A DNA stretch of 64,000 nucleotides from Davidsoniella eucalypti (GCA_004009845.1 RMBW01000039.1:62001-126000), one strand, 5' to 3'; counted from the first letter of the stretch, positions 49,758 to 62,559 are shown. Translations and numbers: made by a program. The notes: a model not told the origin generated them from the letters alone.

Positions 49758-51356
49758 TCAAACAGTACATATCAACACAGTCAAGGCTATAATGAAAGAA
49801 ACTGAAGACGCGGCAGTGCCTGCGCCTGTCAAGTTCTCACGGGCCGCCAAGGTATTTGAGTCCTTCAGAGGGCTCGAAGAGGCAGTTGTCTTCTTCGCAG
49901 CGAGTTTGTTCTTCTTGTTGTTTTTGTTGGCCGTAGTTTTCTCGTTATAGACAGGAGAAGCGGAGACGGGGCCTTTAGCAGCAGCAGCAAGAGGAGCTTC
50001 CAACGCCATGACCTTTTCGCGATCCGCTGCCACAAAAGACGACGACGATGATGATAATAGTTGGCGAGTCGATGATGGGCGTAGGTTTGCGCAACTCAAC
50101 GGCGCACCGTTGCGATAGCTGATCAAAACGCTCAGATCAGCCAGCGGAGCATGGACGTCTGTGAAATTCGTCTGCGCACTTGTGTAAGCCACAGAGGAAG
50201 ACGATGATGACGAGGATGGAGAAGAATAGATCGACGGGACTAAGGGCCCGTGGCGAGCACTCAAGTCACCATATGCGGCAGATGAATGCGCAGAAATGCT
50301 TGATGGTGGGTTAAAGAGCGATGATGGACCAGGACACATGCCGGAGTCCACAATAGGCTGAGAATGCAAAGTGTACGCTAAGAAAAAAAAAGCTGCGTTA
50401 GTGTTTGGCTTCTTCTATGTAATCTTGCTGACGCAAACAACTTGTGCTTTTTTTTTTGGGTTTGTTTATTTTCCCACTATGACGCAGTCATGTCCTAATC
50501 GAGCAAGTATAGAAGAGAAAAAAATATCACTTGACACTTTATTCTTGCTGTTTACTAGTAGGAGAGAAAAAACAAATCCAGTCGTTTGATGGTTCATCCA
50601 TGAACACAAGAAGTTGATGTGTGTAAGTCATGAAAGGAAGTTACGCCATCTTGCATTACGTGGTAATTGCCCAAAACAGATAGTGCACAAAGAGGCGAAG
50701 GGAAAAAAAAAACCACAGCATAAGCAAAAGCTGTGGCCAGAAAAAGGCAATAGCTTTGGCGTTTTTGCTTAATTCTTATCGGATCTTTCTGGACTCGATC
50801 TGTAGGGCAAGGCAATTACCGCCGGATGGGATGTTGACGTGACACGACGATATTTATCCATCATGTAGTGGCAATGACGATCGAAGGGTATGATAGTTGA
50901 GAGTAAGACAACTTACAGAATGGGCCGCCGCTCGTGGGCAAATGTGCAAAGTTCAGTGAGAAGAAAAGACTTGACGCATCTTCGGAAGTTAGTGCAGTGA
51001 AAGATCCGGTAAGATTTGAAGAGGCGTCAGGTGAGAAAGTCGCCGTATAAGCTGCAGAATCGAGGCTAAGAATATCAGCAATGATTGGATTTTGCTATAT
51101 ATATCGAGTTTAGTGTTAGTTGTCTATTTTCTCTATGATTTGAATCAAAAAGGGAAAAAAAAGAAAAGAAAAAGCCAAGCCTGTCGTTTATAATCCATAA
51201 ACTGCATATACGAGAAGTTCGTTCGCAATCGAGACAGAAGAGAGTCTAGTTTTCTTTTTATTCTGAATCATCAAGGGGTGAAATATTAGAATGATGACAT
51301 ACGCTGTGAGCTAGTACTAGACCGGTACTGGCCAAGAGGGAGTAAAATGAAGGCAT
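49758..51356 (-). CDS. GPI-type extracellular Cu-only SOD-like protein (SOD5 family), probably non-catalytic
   Basis: Three exons: 51356-51303 (exactly an 18-residue secretion signal), 51094-50917 and 50377-49758; introns of 208 and 539 bp. They give 283 residues. The fold landmarks of fungal surface Cu-only superoxide dismutases are present: LTGSFTAL, HLPTSGGPFSYTLHSQPIVD, GMC (C92), YGDLSARHG (residues 113-121) and LSCANL (C173). A Ser run (132-139) lies inside the domain. After about 180 comes a Ser/Ala/Lys-rich stalk ending in the hydrophobic tail VSFIIALTVLICTV, as for a GPI anchor. Against the family copper site, the first His of H-x-H is Thr80, the 'HxDP/HFNP' His is lost (SLFNP, 97-101) and the late 'VIH' His is Ser164; only His82 remains. 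Enzyme activity is therefore doubtful. The long second intron is the weakest part of the model. Confidence 0.75.
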
Positions 51357-54300
51357 TGTCGAATTGTGTTGAGGTAGCCAAGTATTAAGAATTAAAGAGT
51401 ACAAAGGTAGGTTTTGAAGCAGCAAAGTCTAAACGTCCATGCAAGATGGGAACGGACAAGAAACTTGCTTGGGAGAGAAAGAAGAAGAAAAAAAGGAAGA
51501 GAGAAAAAAAAAAAGATATATAATAATAAAAAAGATAAAGAAACTTTTTTTTCGGATTTCGTAGTTGACGAATAATGAGGAAAATATAAGAGGGAAGCGA
51601 GCGAGCTTACAAGGCCAGGGAAGTCAATAAGGTAGTTTAGTTGAAGAGAAAACTGCTACCGCTGAAACCATGAGGCTTTCAACAAACTTAAGGTTTTGGT
51701 GTAAGAAAAGAAAGGCTTTAGTGTGAAGAAGCAAGTCCAGTTCTGACAAGCAAGCGCAAGTAGCCTGGGTATTCTTATTCAATATCGTTCGTAGTATCGA
51801 TGGAACGGGAACCCCAGAAAAGAATCCTCGAATATTTGATATAAACCTTGGTACTACTAGCTGCTTTTGTTTCTCTGTCTCTTATTGTTGTTCAGTTGGT
51901 GCCAATTGGAAGTGAGGCCCCAGATAGGATAAGTAAGAGAGAAGCTTGCTTGGAATAAGATGCTTGTTTTCTTCCTTGACTAGGGAAGACTGCACTAAAG
52001 GACGATGTGCGGAGAGGAAAATGAGTTTGACGATAGTTCAACCGGGGGTAGGTTAAGAGAGTCGGTCAAGTAGTAGAAGCGACTAGTAAGGATCAAGGTT
52101 TAGTTGTCGTCTAATCTTCCTAGAGCAATGCTTGGAAGGGCAAGTAGAAGTCGATGTGGAATAGTCTGCTATAGATGTTGTCGAAGAAGGAACCAAGAGG
52201 CTGCAAGTAAAACCGCAGGTCCAATATAAGTGGTAGGGAAGATGGTTTATGTATGGATTCAAAAAGTATGGGTAGTGAATAGATTGTGATCAGCCCTTTT
52301 TGGTTTGTTATGGGTATTCAAGGCAAGGAAGCTAGGTGTGTTATTGGGATGAAGCGCTTGACAGCTTGTAATTTGAAAGTGAGGGAGAACAAAAGAACAA
52401 GACAAGGGACAGCCTAGTTGTGATGTAGCTTTTTAAGAAGTAACAAATATAAGAGCAAGTCAGTAAATGTACAGAAGATGTCGGCTAGTAATCAAAAAAA
52501 TATATACTGAAGATAACAAATATGGGAAGAATAGAAATAAAAATAAAAGAAGAACTCGAGGAAGAGAAAAAAAAAAAAAGAAGAAAGGCCAAGGTTCAAG
52601 AGGGTTTGTAAAGAAGAATTAAGAGTAGCAGATCAGGACCAGAAACTGAGAGATCAGAGGAAGAAGGAGGCTGAAGATCCCTTTTCCCTTTTATGTCATG
52701 CTGTTTCGGTTCCTTTTTTGGGTTTGTCCAGGAAGGAAAGAAAAAGAAAATCGGCGATAGTTAGTGGGTTTTATTTTTATTTTTAATTCTTCAATATTTC
52801 TGCCACAACTAACTATAACAAGCCTATGAGGGGCAACACTGTACATATATGGAAGGAAAAAAAAGAAACAGAAAAAAGAAAATCGTCAAAAAAACGCCAA
52901 AAGAGCCAAAATCACAAGGTATCATTGCAAAGTAGACAAAAAAGAGGCCTCTGCGTTTTTTTGGGAGCAGCAAGCGTTAAAGAAGTAGCTCACTAACGAG
53001 CTCGGCACAAGCAAAAGGAAGCGTAAAGACTTTATGGCTTTGATGATAGTAGACCCCCCACCCAAAATTCCTCCTGTTCTAGCTTTGAATCTTCTCAATC
53101 CTCTTCCTAATAAGGCGCCTTTTTCCCTTAGCATGTCTTGCGTGTTCAAACATTCAAGAAATAAGCTGGGTGGAAGCAGCGCTAAGTGGTGGAAACGTCC
53201 CCGGCCAGCCATAAACTCAACAAACAACCGAGCTTCTTATGGTTTGTTGCAGCAAGATGGAGCTCGGAATCTCTATCTACCCAGTGTCGTCATATCATAT
53301 CCCGCTCCATTCTCCTCTTGTTCTCTAATCTCGTGCAGGTCGGCTCTGGGTCTTTCCTTTTGTTGCTGTTTGTTTACGCACTTCGGCTACTTACTAGTCA
53401 TACTAGTCCAGTGGAATGTTTTCAGACGACATTGAGTTTTTCTTGTTACTTTACAAATATCGCCGCATCTATTTTGGTCCAAGCGATAACCACGCGGTAT
53501 GTTATTTGACTGGTACTAGTAACAACTACGCCGCAGTCTTAAGAATGTCTAACCTTTTTTTTTTTTTTTTTCCTTTGTCTTTTTTTCTAGACCTGGAACT
53601 TCTAGTGGCAGTACTAGGAAGAGCCAAGGAAAAAAAAAGAAAAAAAAAGGGAAAAAAAAGCAATAAAAGTTGCTAAATCAGTGTCAGATCTACAGAGGTG
53701 GTTCAATAAAAAGAAAAGAGAAAAAAAAAGCTTGGCCAAGAGAAATAAGTTGTAGTGTTTGCGGTGCCCAGGTGTCCTCTGGTCTTTTTTGTCTTTGATC
53801 TTTTCTCTCTTTACTGCCGAGCCTCGATTCGAGACAACAACATAAGAGAAGACTAGCCTTGCTTGTATTTGTAGCAGGAATAAACGCCCGTCTTGCTCTA
53901 TAAAAAGTAGGTGTGTTTGTGCCGAGTTTAAGTTGCGTTCTTACTATACATGCAATAGCTTAGGACTCAACTTGATATGATGTTTTCTGGCATATTTATC
54001 ATTATCTTCATCTAGACACTTTTTCAATTTAAAGTATATACGCCTTTTGCTATCAACTATTTCTTCTCTTATAGCGCTATCTTTTGTCTACATAGTCTTA
54101 AGTGAGTAGTACAAAAATAAACAATAATAAAGTATTAATAACCCTGATCTCCCTCTCCTTGCTTCTGTTTTTTTTTCCTGAGCTCGTCTGGCCTTGCAAG
54201 AGAGCTCGCCCAAGTCTCATGATGGGATGGAAGGATGTCACGTCTGCGTTTTGTGTTTTGCAGTGACGCTTGGTCTGTGTGTCTCTTGTAGCCTCTTCTC

Positions 54301-57056
54301 TCTTTTTCTTTCCCTCCAGGCTTAGACTCTTGTGAAGCTTCTAAAAGTCTCCCCCAGCATTGTGTTTTCTGGGGCCTCACCTTTCAAGTCGACGTTTGTA
54401 TGCGTATACCATAAGGCAAAGCTCCCATATGGGAATCGTCCAGATGACATGTCTTAATCTGCGCTTATGTTAGCGTCTTTTTTTTCTCGTTTCTTACGCA
54501 CTTCGCTACATGTGGCTCTAAAGACACGAAGACAGGATATCGTATTGTTGAGATCCTCTCAGATTCACAAGCAAAACTCCATCTTGCATACTACAACCAA
54601 GTCTCTTTTGGGCTATGGTCTCACCACGGAGCTTCCTTCACTCAGGCTCCTACGGTCCCTTTCCTCATCAATAGACGAGATACTGTGGTGGCTTATCGCA
54701 GTCATATCAAAAATCAAGTTACCCGGGCGTCTCTAGATGCTACCCTACGAATAATGCAACGGCCCTTTGTCATGACTTATCAAAGTCCTAGAAAAATCAA
54801 ATAAAAGATAAATTTTCACCAGAACGTCTGCTTGTATCCTGTGCTGTTTGTTATTCATCAGCATACTCTGCTATAAGTAGACCTGTCCTCATCCGCTTCT
54901 CCTCAGTGGGTACAATCTCAAACAACAGTAGCACTACAGTTGCTAGATGCGACAGATCAAAACCCCTCAAGGTCTCTACTTCAGTCGTTGTGCCGCTAGC
55001 CGGGCCGCAGGAGCCACCACATTAAGAAACCCTCCTTATATGCTAGTCTTTTCGGCTCCGTTTATGCTTGTTCATGCCCTAAGAACACCTTTGAGATAAC
55101 CCCATGTTCTATATTTGGCTTCAGGCTACTGATATCGTGATAAATAGAGTTAACTCCATGTTTTATCATGTTCTCGGTGTAAGAAAACAAAGGTGGTCTA
55201 GCCACTCAGTATATCGTACATCGACTTGTGGTGTCATCGATAAAGTAGCTATAAGTGTCTGAATCTCTCACACACAGCTATGTGTCCTGATGCGGCGTTC
55301 TCTGAACGATCTAGCGGTCCAGGATCCAAGACATGTCAGTTTCTGTCTGTCTTGGATAAATTAGCGAAAAGAAAAGTGAAGAAGCAAAAGAACTTCTTTG
55401 CCCCGGAGTCACTAAGTCTCTGTCCGTCTTGCCTCCAGTAAAATATTTAACATGCTAGATTGGGGCATTGCAATATCTCGTATTTAGTGTATTTCGGTAT
55501 CACAAGGGACCAATCGTACGAAATAATCAGCAACTAATACTGGCTGATTTTCTCCTGTCCGTTCGCTGTATCATTCTAGCTGTGATGTGAATATTCCAAA
55601 ATAACAGGTGAAATAAAGCAACTCCCGGTTTACAGACAGGATGGGGATTAGTCTAGCTTCATCTCGCTGAAATATTTAACTGATGCCTCCGTATGACCAC
55701 CATAATACTCAACAGATCCCTCCCTGTCCTGGAACAGCCCCTGTGGCTTTTAATATGTATGAAGCTCTCTTCATTGGCTTGAAGCTGCAGACAAAGCTCT
55801 GTGCACTAATCATCGTTTTCTTAAATTTTATCTTCCACCCACGATGTCACGTTGTCTGAGAAACTGTAAAGTAACGTGAAGCTGTTTTTTTCACCTTGTT
55901 TTACCCGGCCCTATTCACTACTATTCACTAGAGCAGGTCATCTATATATCTACTATAAGGCCTCCTGCTCTCGAAGATCATAACGCCTCCCCCTCCTCCA
56001 ATGACATTCACATAGCATCCTAATTGTTTTTACCTTACATCCGTCATTGCTAGCCTGTTTGGAAACTGCTCACCCACAAAGGACAACGCAGAGCCAGCTA
56101 AGGCCATGTTAAGGGAGTTTCGTTGCTAACATTTAACATTTAATGGCCCAAAGAAAAATGAAACATGTTTCCCATAATGAGGTCAGTGTGGTCGTTATGA
56201 AATACTAGCCGATACAACATTGCACGTCCTAGCCACTTCTTATTCCTTTTTAATAACATGTCAGTTCTATTTATGCGGTGTTTTTTCTATTGACACAGCA
56301 ACAATACCTTCCTTCCGCCGGCTCTCCATAAGCGGAATCGAATAAAAAACGTCAAGTTACTTGTTGTCTGACTAAACGAGGCAGATTATATCACTAGCTG
56401 CAGCTTCAAGCCGCTTTTCGAAACCGCTTAGCTACTAGCTGTGCGGTTATTGAAATACCATATGAGCCGCAATGATAATCATAGTTGGTAACTTCATGTA
56501 TCGCCTCACAAATGTAGAAGATGATCATGATTGTCCTGTTTTCAACAAGATTACATGATCGAAGATGACATGGAGCTAGCATTAGGGTTTATGCCATCGG
56601 GCTACATAAACAACCCTAGAGCATACCGCCACATATGATACTGTGGCGTCAACATCATTTGTAAGGCAAGCTTGAATAGCTTGGGAAGGGAAAACAGAGC
56701 GCAATGTAGGCGCTGCCACTCAATAATAATAATTCACCAATAACTCCATCAACGTACCGAAATCGAATCCAATCTGATCTACCTCGACGAGTCAGAACGA
56801 AGTTACCGAGCTTCAGAATAACCTGTTCACTCGACTTGAATTATCGCGACCGAACAGCGCCGAGAAGACAGCACCTGAAACGATTGTTGTCTGCTGAGCG
56901 AATAACTTCCAGCCAGAACACCTGCTAGATATCTCGAGTTTGGGGGACTATACAGAACGTGTCGAGTCATCTTGAGGCCCAAGATAAACAAAACTTTGAG
57001 CCTATAGGCACAATCGCTTTCAACCCCATATATATATATATATATATATCTTCACA
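51357..57056. other. Non-coding interval between SOD-like and V-ATPase f genes
   Basis: About 5.7 kb. From about 51360 to 52900 the plus strand is strikingly purine-rich with many A and GA runs, that is, pyrimidine-rich on the strand of the SOD-like gene, as in long fungal 5' leaders. The remainder is ordinary AT-rich DNA with poly-T/A tracts near 53550-53730. ORFs such as 53034-53435 (+) show no domain. Nothing else is supported. Confidence 0.55.
57028..57049. repeat. (AT)11 microsatellite just before the V-ATPase f start codon
   Basis: 22 nt of uninterrupted AT ending 7 bases before the ATG at 57057, so probably inside the 5' UTR. Confidence 0.9.
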
Positions 57057-57555
57057 ATGAAGCCCGTTGTTAGCGCAGGCACGGCATGGCAATGGTGAGT
57101 TTTACTGTTCAACTTGGAGGCGCAAAGGGTGCTAGCCAAAACGAATCGCGATATCCATTGCGCGCAAGCGCGTTCGACACAGACAAGGCTAACACTTCCG
57201 ATAGCACGGTCATTTCCGCCTTTGCCGTAGTCATCTTGACGGTTGTCGGCTTCTTGTTCAAGTCCGGCCATGAAGAATTCACCGGTGGTCTCGACGACCC
57301 AGCGCCGGAGATGGGCCCTGAAATCGCCGGTACCATCTTCACTGCTGTCTGGGTCTACATTGTACGTATATAAGTCTATCAAAGACACCATGCTATATAT
57401 CTCTCTACCCAAGGAGATCGCTCGAAACGACGCCTCGGCTGTGTACAGAAATGCTAACATATCTCAACCTACAATAGGGTTTCTTTATATTCTGTGGTGT
57501 CCAAGGCATGATGCATGCTCGTGCCAGCCGCCGGACAGGATCGATTGTACTGTAA
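57057..57555 (+). CDS. V-ATPase Vo subunit f / RNASEK-like small membrane protein
   Basis: Homologue of the small two-helix protein known as ribonuclease kappa in animals and as V-ATPase subunit f (YPR170W-B) in yeast, a component of the membrane Vo sector. Three exons: 57057-57094, 57205-57361 and 57478-57555; introns of 110 and 116 bp (gtgagt and gtacgt). They give 90 residues, close to the yeast 85. The protein starts MKPVVSAGTAWQ. Helix 1 (TVISAFAVVILTVVGFLF) is followed by the family motif GHEEFTGGLDDP, then helix 2 (AGTIFTAVWVYIGFFIFCGV) and the tail QGMMHARASRR. Intron 2 sits inside helix 2. Length, motif and topology all fit. A short (AT)11 run precedes the ATG. Confidence 0.92.
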
Positions 57556-58274
57556 TAACATTTTCTGGATTTCTCAAGTCATATTTTGATCTTTCACATA
57601 TCGCATGCATACAACCGGCCGCGAGATTTCATACACAAGGCTGAACTTGGGGAAGTCTTGGCCTTGATGCGATATCGCTTGCACTACAATACCCTCAGCA
57701 ATCAATAATAAACCATAGCACTTCATATTGATCCTTTACGCAAAACAAAACCTTTACCACAAATCTGCACTCTCTTATAGTGCTTGCTTTAGGCTTATTG
57801 CTCAATTAGCGAACCTATCCCTGTTGATACTCGTTATCGTGAAAAGAGACGTCAGACGGTGGATAGTATTTCCGACTTCGAACGGAGATATGATACATCA
57901 TGGACATATACACCTGGGGTTCCTAGACGCATTGTGTATCTTGTTCGTTTTGAATTGATATTCTAACATAGTCTGAATCTTACTTTTCATGGTGATGAGT
58001 TAAACACCAAAATGCATATATCACTAGTACTTTCAAGATATAGATGTGCCTAAAATATGTAAAATGTAGCATTCAAGGTCCGTAATGGCCTGATGGGTAA
58101 TAATAGTAATTGGTCATGTCAAGTCGTGATATCATACAAAAAAAAAGAGAATACAAGAAAGAGCACGCTGCAACTTAGAATGAGTTCCAAGATGAAATCG
58201 TGATTGGAAGTAGATGGCGTCCAGACTCCTGCCCAAACAAGCAAACCAGAGAATTATAAGACCTATCTCGTAGG
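57556..58274. other. Intergenic region between convergent genes
   Basis: About 720 bp with the 3' ends of the V-ATPase f gene and the glycoprotein gene. An ORF at 57728-57958 (+) has no domain and is not supported. Confidence 0.65.
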
Positions 58275-59451
58275 CTACGCACTTGGCGGTCTCTTGATAG
58301 TTCCATCCTGATGGTTCTGTGAGACGTTGCCACTATCGTCTGTGTTGACAGTGGCTATGGCGGGTTTTGGGACGCTACTCAAGCCCGATTCAAATGTGTC
58401 CAGCTTCGATAATGGGACAGTCGTAGCCATATGAAAGTGAGGAGGCGACTGTTCGTTTCCATCTCTATATGTACTGCTGGCCACCGACTGTTGTCGATGA
58501 TACTCTATAGTAGCCTCATCAAACTGTGCCTCGGAGCGTTGTACGTAGACCATGTTCTGGCCATACAACATGCCGCGCTGGCGACTATAGCGTTCCAAAT
58601 CCGCACTACCAGCATGACCGGCATGACTGGCGAGACGGCTGTCCTTTTTGGTGCGCCATCGCATTACTAGACAGATGATGAGGGATACGATAGCGACGAA
58701 GAAGATGGCACCAAAGGTGATACCGAGCTTGGCTGATAGCGTTAGGTTGACGGCTTGGCTGCTACTACTGCTGTTGTCGTCGTCATCATCATCGGAGACA
58801 GTATCGTCGTCGACAATGCCAAGAACTTCTTTGTCCGATTCGGCGAATTCGGCCACGACGGGGTGGTGCGCTACTGTGGCTTCTGGTAGCACGGTGATGC
58901 TCTCAGTTAGATAGGAATAACTGGAAAGAGAAGATATGTACGTTGCCGGGGTGGCAGTGACACTCTCAAATAGGCCGGTACAGTCGCCTGCAGAGTCTAA
59001 ATCGAAACCTCTGTAGTGTGGGATGTACGGTTAGCTTCTGCTCTCGGGCCATGGTTTGGTTATATATGGTGAGATCTGGGTAGTAGTAAACTTACGCTGA
59101 GCAACAGGTCTGGGTATAGACTCCTCCAGTCTCGGTGGCGTCTTGTCCGGCAGCAACGGTCCAACTCACGGGACACAGTGCTGGACTAAACGTGCCGCTG
59201 TTTCCACCGTCAAACATGCCTGGCGGATAACACGAGAATGTAGTGGCATCTGGGTCGATGGCAAGGTCCATCCATGCGCTGAAAGCAGCATTTGTCTGGT
59301 CTACATCATAAGTGTAGTGGCATTCTACACTATCTGGCAAGCGCCATGGAGTGATCATAGCTGGGATGCTAGTCGTCGTGCTGGACATGGCAATGCTAGT
59401 GGTGGCAGAGGCCATGGCCGTTTGGGTCGCAAATGTCGTCATGATAGACAT
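58275..59451 (-). CDS. Single-pass membrane glycoprotein with Cys-rich ectodomain
   Basis: Function unknown; it has the architecture of fungal surface glycoproteins of the sensor or adhesin kind. Exons 59451-59096 and 59010-58275 with an 85-bp intron give 363 residues. The N-terminal 210 residues are Ser/Thr-rich with Cys-containing blocks (PDSVECHYTYD, FSCYPPGMFDGG, ALCPVSWTVAAGQ, TQTCCSAG). An acidic Asp run and Ser run (about 188-203) precede one membrane helix (about 214-235, LGITFGAIFFVAIVSLIICLVM). This is followed by a basic stop-transfer MRWRTKK and a 125-residue polar cytosolic tail. No clear cleavable signal peptide precedes the ectodomain, so membrane insertion may rely on the single helix. 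The start may need revision: Met1 and Met4 are close together. Confidence 0.82.
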
Positions 59452-62169
59452 GTACTTCGGTTGTACGAGAACGAGAGGCCTTGTATAGTATACCGGGGCA
59501 ACGATACACTCTAGCCACTCGTTTCTACGCCTCGATAGAAACGATCAGAGGGGGGGCAGGGCGGTAGAATGTGCACTATTAGCTAGTGTAATTCTATGCC
59601 TAGTAGGCGGACCGGATGCAGTACCGAGAAGCTTCCTGGATGTGCTGAATATGACGCTGGTAAAGCATATAGTCTATTTATGGACGAGGCTAGATAGTCA
59701 ATCTGAGAATGCGCTGGAGTTGGTTCCCGACGCACGGATTCGGCGTAGATTAGATCGGGAATGAAGTGCTCTTTTTGGTACAGCTCGATATGTTGACGTC
59801 AGAAATCGTGATATCAATGGCCTGGAGTTTGAATAAACTGTTTGTGAATGAGTATATCTGGGTTGTAGCTACTGGTTACAGTAGATGATGTCGTAGATCG
59901 CAGTGAATGAGATAAATGCTGGTATTAAAATATAGAGCCGGTAGATATGGCTGACAGGCTTAGACGCAGGAGATACGTCGACCGAATATAGAGAAAAAGA
60001 GGATGTGATAAGACAGAACATTAGCTAGATCGTGAATCGAGGAAGCAAAGACCTTTATGAACAAGAATAAAAAAAAAGATACAAATAAAAAGTACAAGAG
60101 GATAACAAGGGAATAAGGCACAGCCTGAATTCAAGAACGATGAAGGAAAAAAAGAAACAAGATCTGAACTGGAAAGACTTGGCACTGGTCTGTAGTACTA
60201 GCTTGGGAGGAGATTTTGCCAAGACCTCCCCAAAAAGCTCGGCGTTGTGAAAGAGCCAAGAAAAAGGCTGACCAACGCGTGATCCAGCCAAGCATCTAGA
60301 GAAATTGAAGTGCGGAAGTAAATAAAAAAAGGAGGCAAACAGGGAAGAGAACAAGAGCAAAACAGACCAAGAGAAGACTTGGCGATGTCTGTATAAATAC
60401 GTATATATGTTTTTTTTTTTTCCGTGTAAGTCGCAACGAGTCGTAGCGCCGGCTTTTATCACGGGATCAAGACATGAAGAAACCCTACATATCTAGCCCG
60501 AGAGTCGGCCGGTCTCGACAAAAAAAGCCATAGGATCCGAAAGTGTAGACAAGAAAAGCTATAAAAAAGAACATAGCGAGCAACTCCAGACCGGGTTGAG
60601 GCGAATTCTGCTCATACCAAGCGATATCTTGGACGTTATACATATGTAGATACATAGTTCGACGTCACCTGCTCGGGATCTCGCTGTATAGAGCCTTTAG
60701 CGTCCATCTAATATCTAGGCGGCCAGTCTTGGCGTGCATGAAACGGACAGCGTTGTTAAATATACTTTGCTGGCTGGCCTATAGCCCTTCGCATGTCCGA
60801 TTATGAACGAGCATTATCTAGCAGGACAAAAAGCCACCAACATCTACGACCATTGAAGATAGGGCGCAATATATTGCCCTATGCCAAGATCACAAAGAAC
60901 AGGAAAGCTCGTACCAAGGTCTTGGAAGCCTTATTCATCCGCATATTATTTGATTTTTTTATGCCCCAGCAAAGATCGGGTTAGGCTTGCCCTGTGTGAT
61001 CGTCGTTTCCATGGCCATATCAGGCCAAAACAAAATCATAAATTGGAAAGCTCTCAATTGGTGGTACATAAAAAGTCGTACGTGTAAGCAAGCAAATAAA
61101 CAGTGTCGTTTGATGCGTACGCTACTCTATCTGAACAAAGCAAAAAATAGAAGCAGGTTCGTGCCTTTTGTTCCCGATGATGGGTTTGCTCTTTGTTCTC
61201 TTTTCTTTTGAAGAAAGATAGGGAACAAGACTTAAAGGCTAAGGCGGCCAAGCCAAGCTTCGAGTAAACGTTTAGTCTGCTTTAGAGAGGACATAGCGGT
61301 CTTGGCATTAGGAAGGAGAAGGCAAAAAAAAAGACTACGCCCAGCTATCCTAGTTTGTAAATGCCAGATCCACAACAGGATCATCGTGAAATGGATTACA
61401 GATTCTGATATTACTAACAAGCCAAGTACTCAAGACAGAACAAACAGGCTGCCTAGATAGAATCGTACTCACTAATCGTTCCTAGTTGGTCTCTTGTGTA
61501 GCTTAGCTGGGAATCGCTCTGCAGCCCGTGATGTCTGGGCTTCTATATCGACCGAACACATGATTGAATAGATGGATTGGCATTTTGTGATCCAAGAGGG
61601 GAAAAAGAACAATGATACAGAGAAAGAAATACACGGCTAGGACGGCATCTTCAATAGTTTGTGCTTTTTTTTTTTCCATAGCTTTTTGCTTCCCACTCCT
61701 CCCCGTTTCAATACCAAGGCCGCTGAGACGTCTTGGCTGGATCTTTTTCTTCTTTTTTTCTTTCCATCTTAGCTATACATGTATGATCATTCTATCTTTT
61801 GTCCGTTTCATCGTACTAAGCATTATAGCTGGAAATTTGTCAATCGTATTCTCACACGTTAGCATTTCTTCTGATCAGAGGCAAACTTCATTTTCATATA
61901 CAACCATATATGTAGCGGATTTTGCTGCATTTCTTGGCGTTAAAATCATCGGAGAGAGAGAAAGAGAGACCACCTCAACATGAAACTAACGAGAAATTTG
62001 TATATATGTATGTAAGAACAGTAAAATTACAGAGCCTTTTTTTCGTAACTTTTGATAATAAGGCGAGGATTACCGATCCTTTTCTTTATTGTTACACTAT
62101 GTTCCGGTGATATCCCCTACTACGATTTCTATCTAAACCCTCTCTATCTGCAGCCGTTGCTCTTAGTTT
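59452..62169. other. Non-coding interval upstream of the glycoprotein gene
   Basis: About 2.7 kb. It holds the glycoprotein promoter and AT-rich DNA with several poly-A/T tracts. ORFs up to 135 codons (60055-60462 -) are low-complexity and not supported. Confidence 0.55.
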
Positions 62170-62302
62170 CTAGTACACGCTAGTTCTCGATGTTCCGGCG
62201 GGCGTAACAGGACTTGGACTTGGATGGAATTGACCATTGGCGTTCTTGGCGCTTGATGTCAGTCTGATTGGGTCAAAGCTTCGATCGGTCAAGTGATCAG
62301 GG
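62170..62302 (-). other. Coding-like terminal exon candidate, 44 codons including stop
   Basis: After a good acceptor (tacttag at 62303-62309) the minus strand is open in the frame CCT GAT CAC ... to TAG at 62172-62170. It encodes a Ser/Pro/Thr-rich tail with PDHLTDRSFDPIRLTSS and FHPSPSPVTPAGTSRTSVY. Composition is protein-like and the segment is less AT-rich than its neighbours. It needs a donor leaving two bases of a codon; the GTAAGG overlapping the velB stop (63282-63277) fits that phase, giving an Asp. It could be an alternative velB end, part of a separate gene, or chance. Confidence 0.3.
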
Positions 62303-62460
62303 CTAAGTATGTAGAAGTGAGAACATATCATGTAATGTACATACATGTAGTTTTTTTTTCTATAAGAACTTGGTTTATAGTGGTATCAATCGTATCAACA
62401 ACATATATATATCTTGATTAGAAAATGACTACCAATTAGAACTAATTAATTTATACGCTA

Positions 62461-62559
62461 GTAAAGATCTGTCTATAGCATCGGGATATGCACGACGATC
62501 GGTGAAGGATCATATCCTGAATTTCTCCGCCAGGTTGAGCAAGAATAGCTTCGATTCCG
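62461..62559 (-). other. Second coding-like exon candidate downstream of velB
   Basis: A strong polypyrimidine acceptor (nine T then cag, 62560-62571) precedes a stretch open in two frames, one reading GIEAILAQPGGEIQDMILHR. No clear donor is seen at its end. Splicing from the donor at the velB stop would also keep this frame. Evidence is weak, and it is listed because it lies beside the candidate exon at 62170-62302. Confidence 0.2.

Noticed and set aside
53034..53435. 133-codon plus-strand ORF
   Set aside because: Cys/Phe-rich translation of a pyrimidine-biased region; no domain or conserved motif.
60055..60462. 135-codon minus-strand ORF rich in Phe, Leu and Ser
   Set aside because: Translation of poly-A/T tracts; hydrophobic low complexity without a plausible gene structure.
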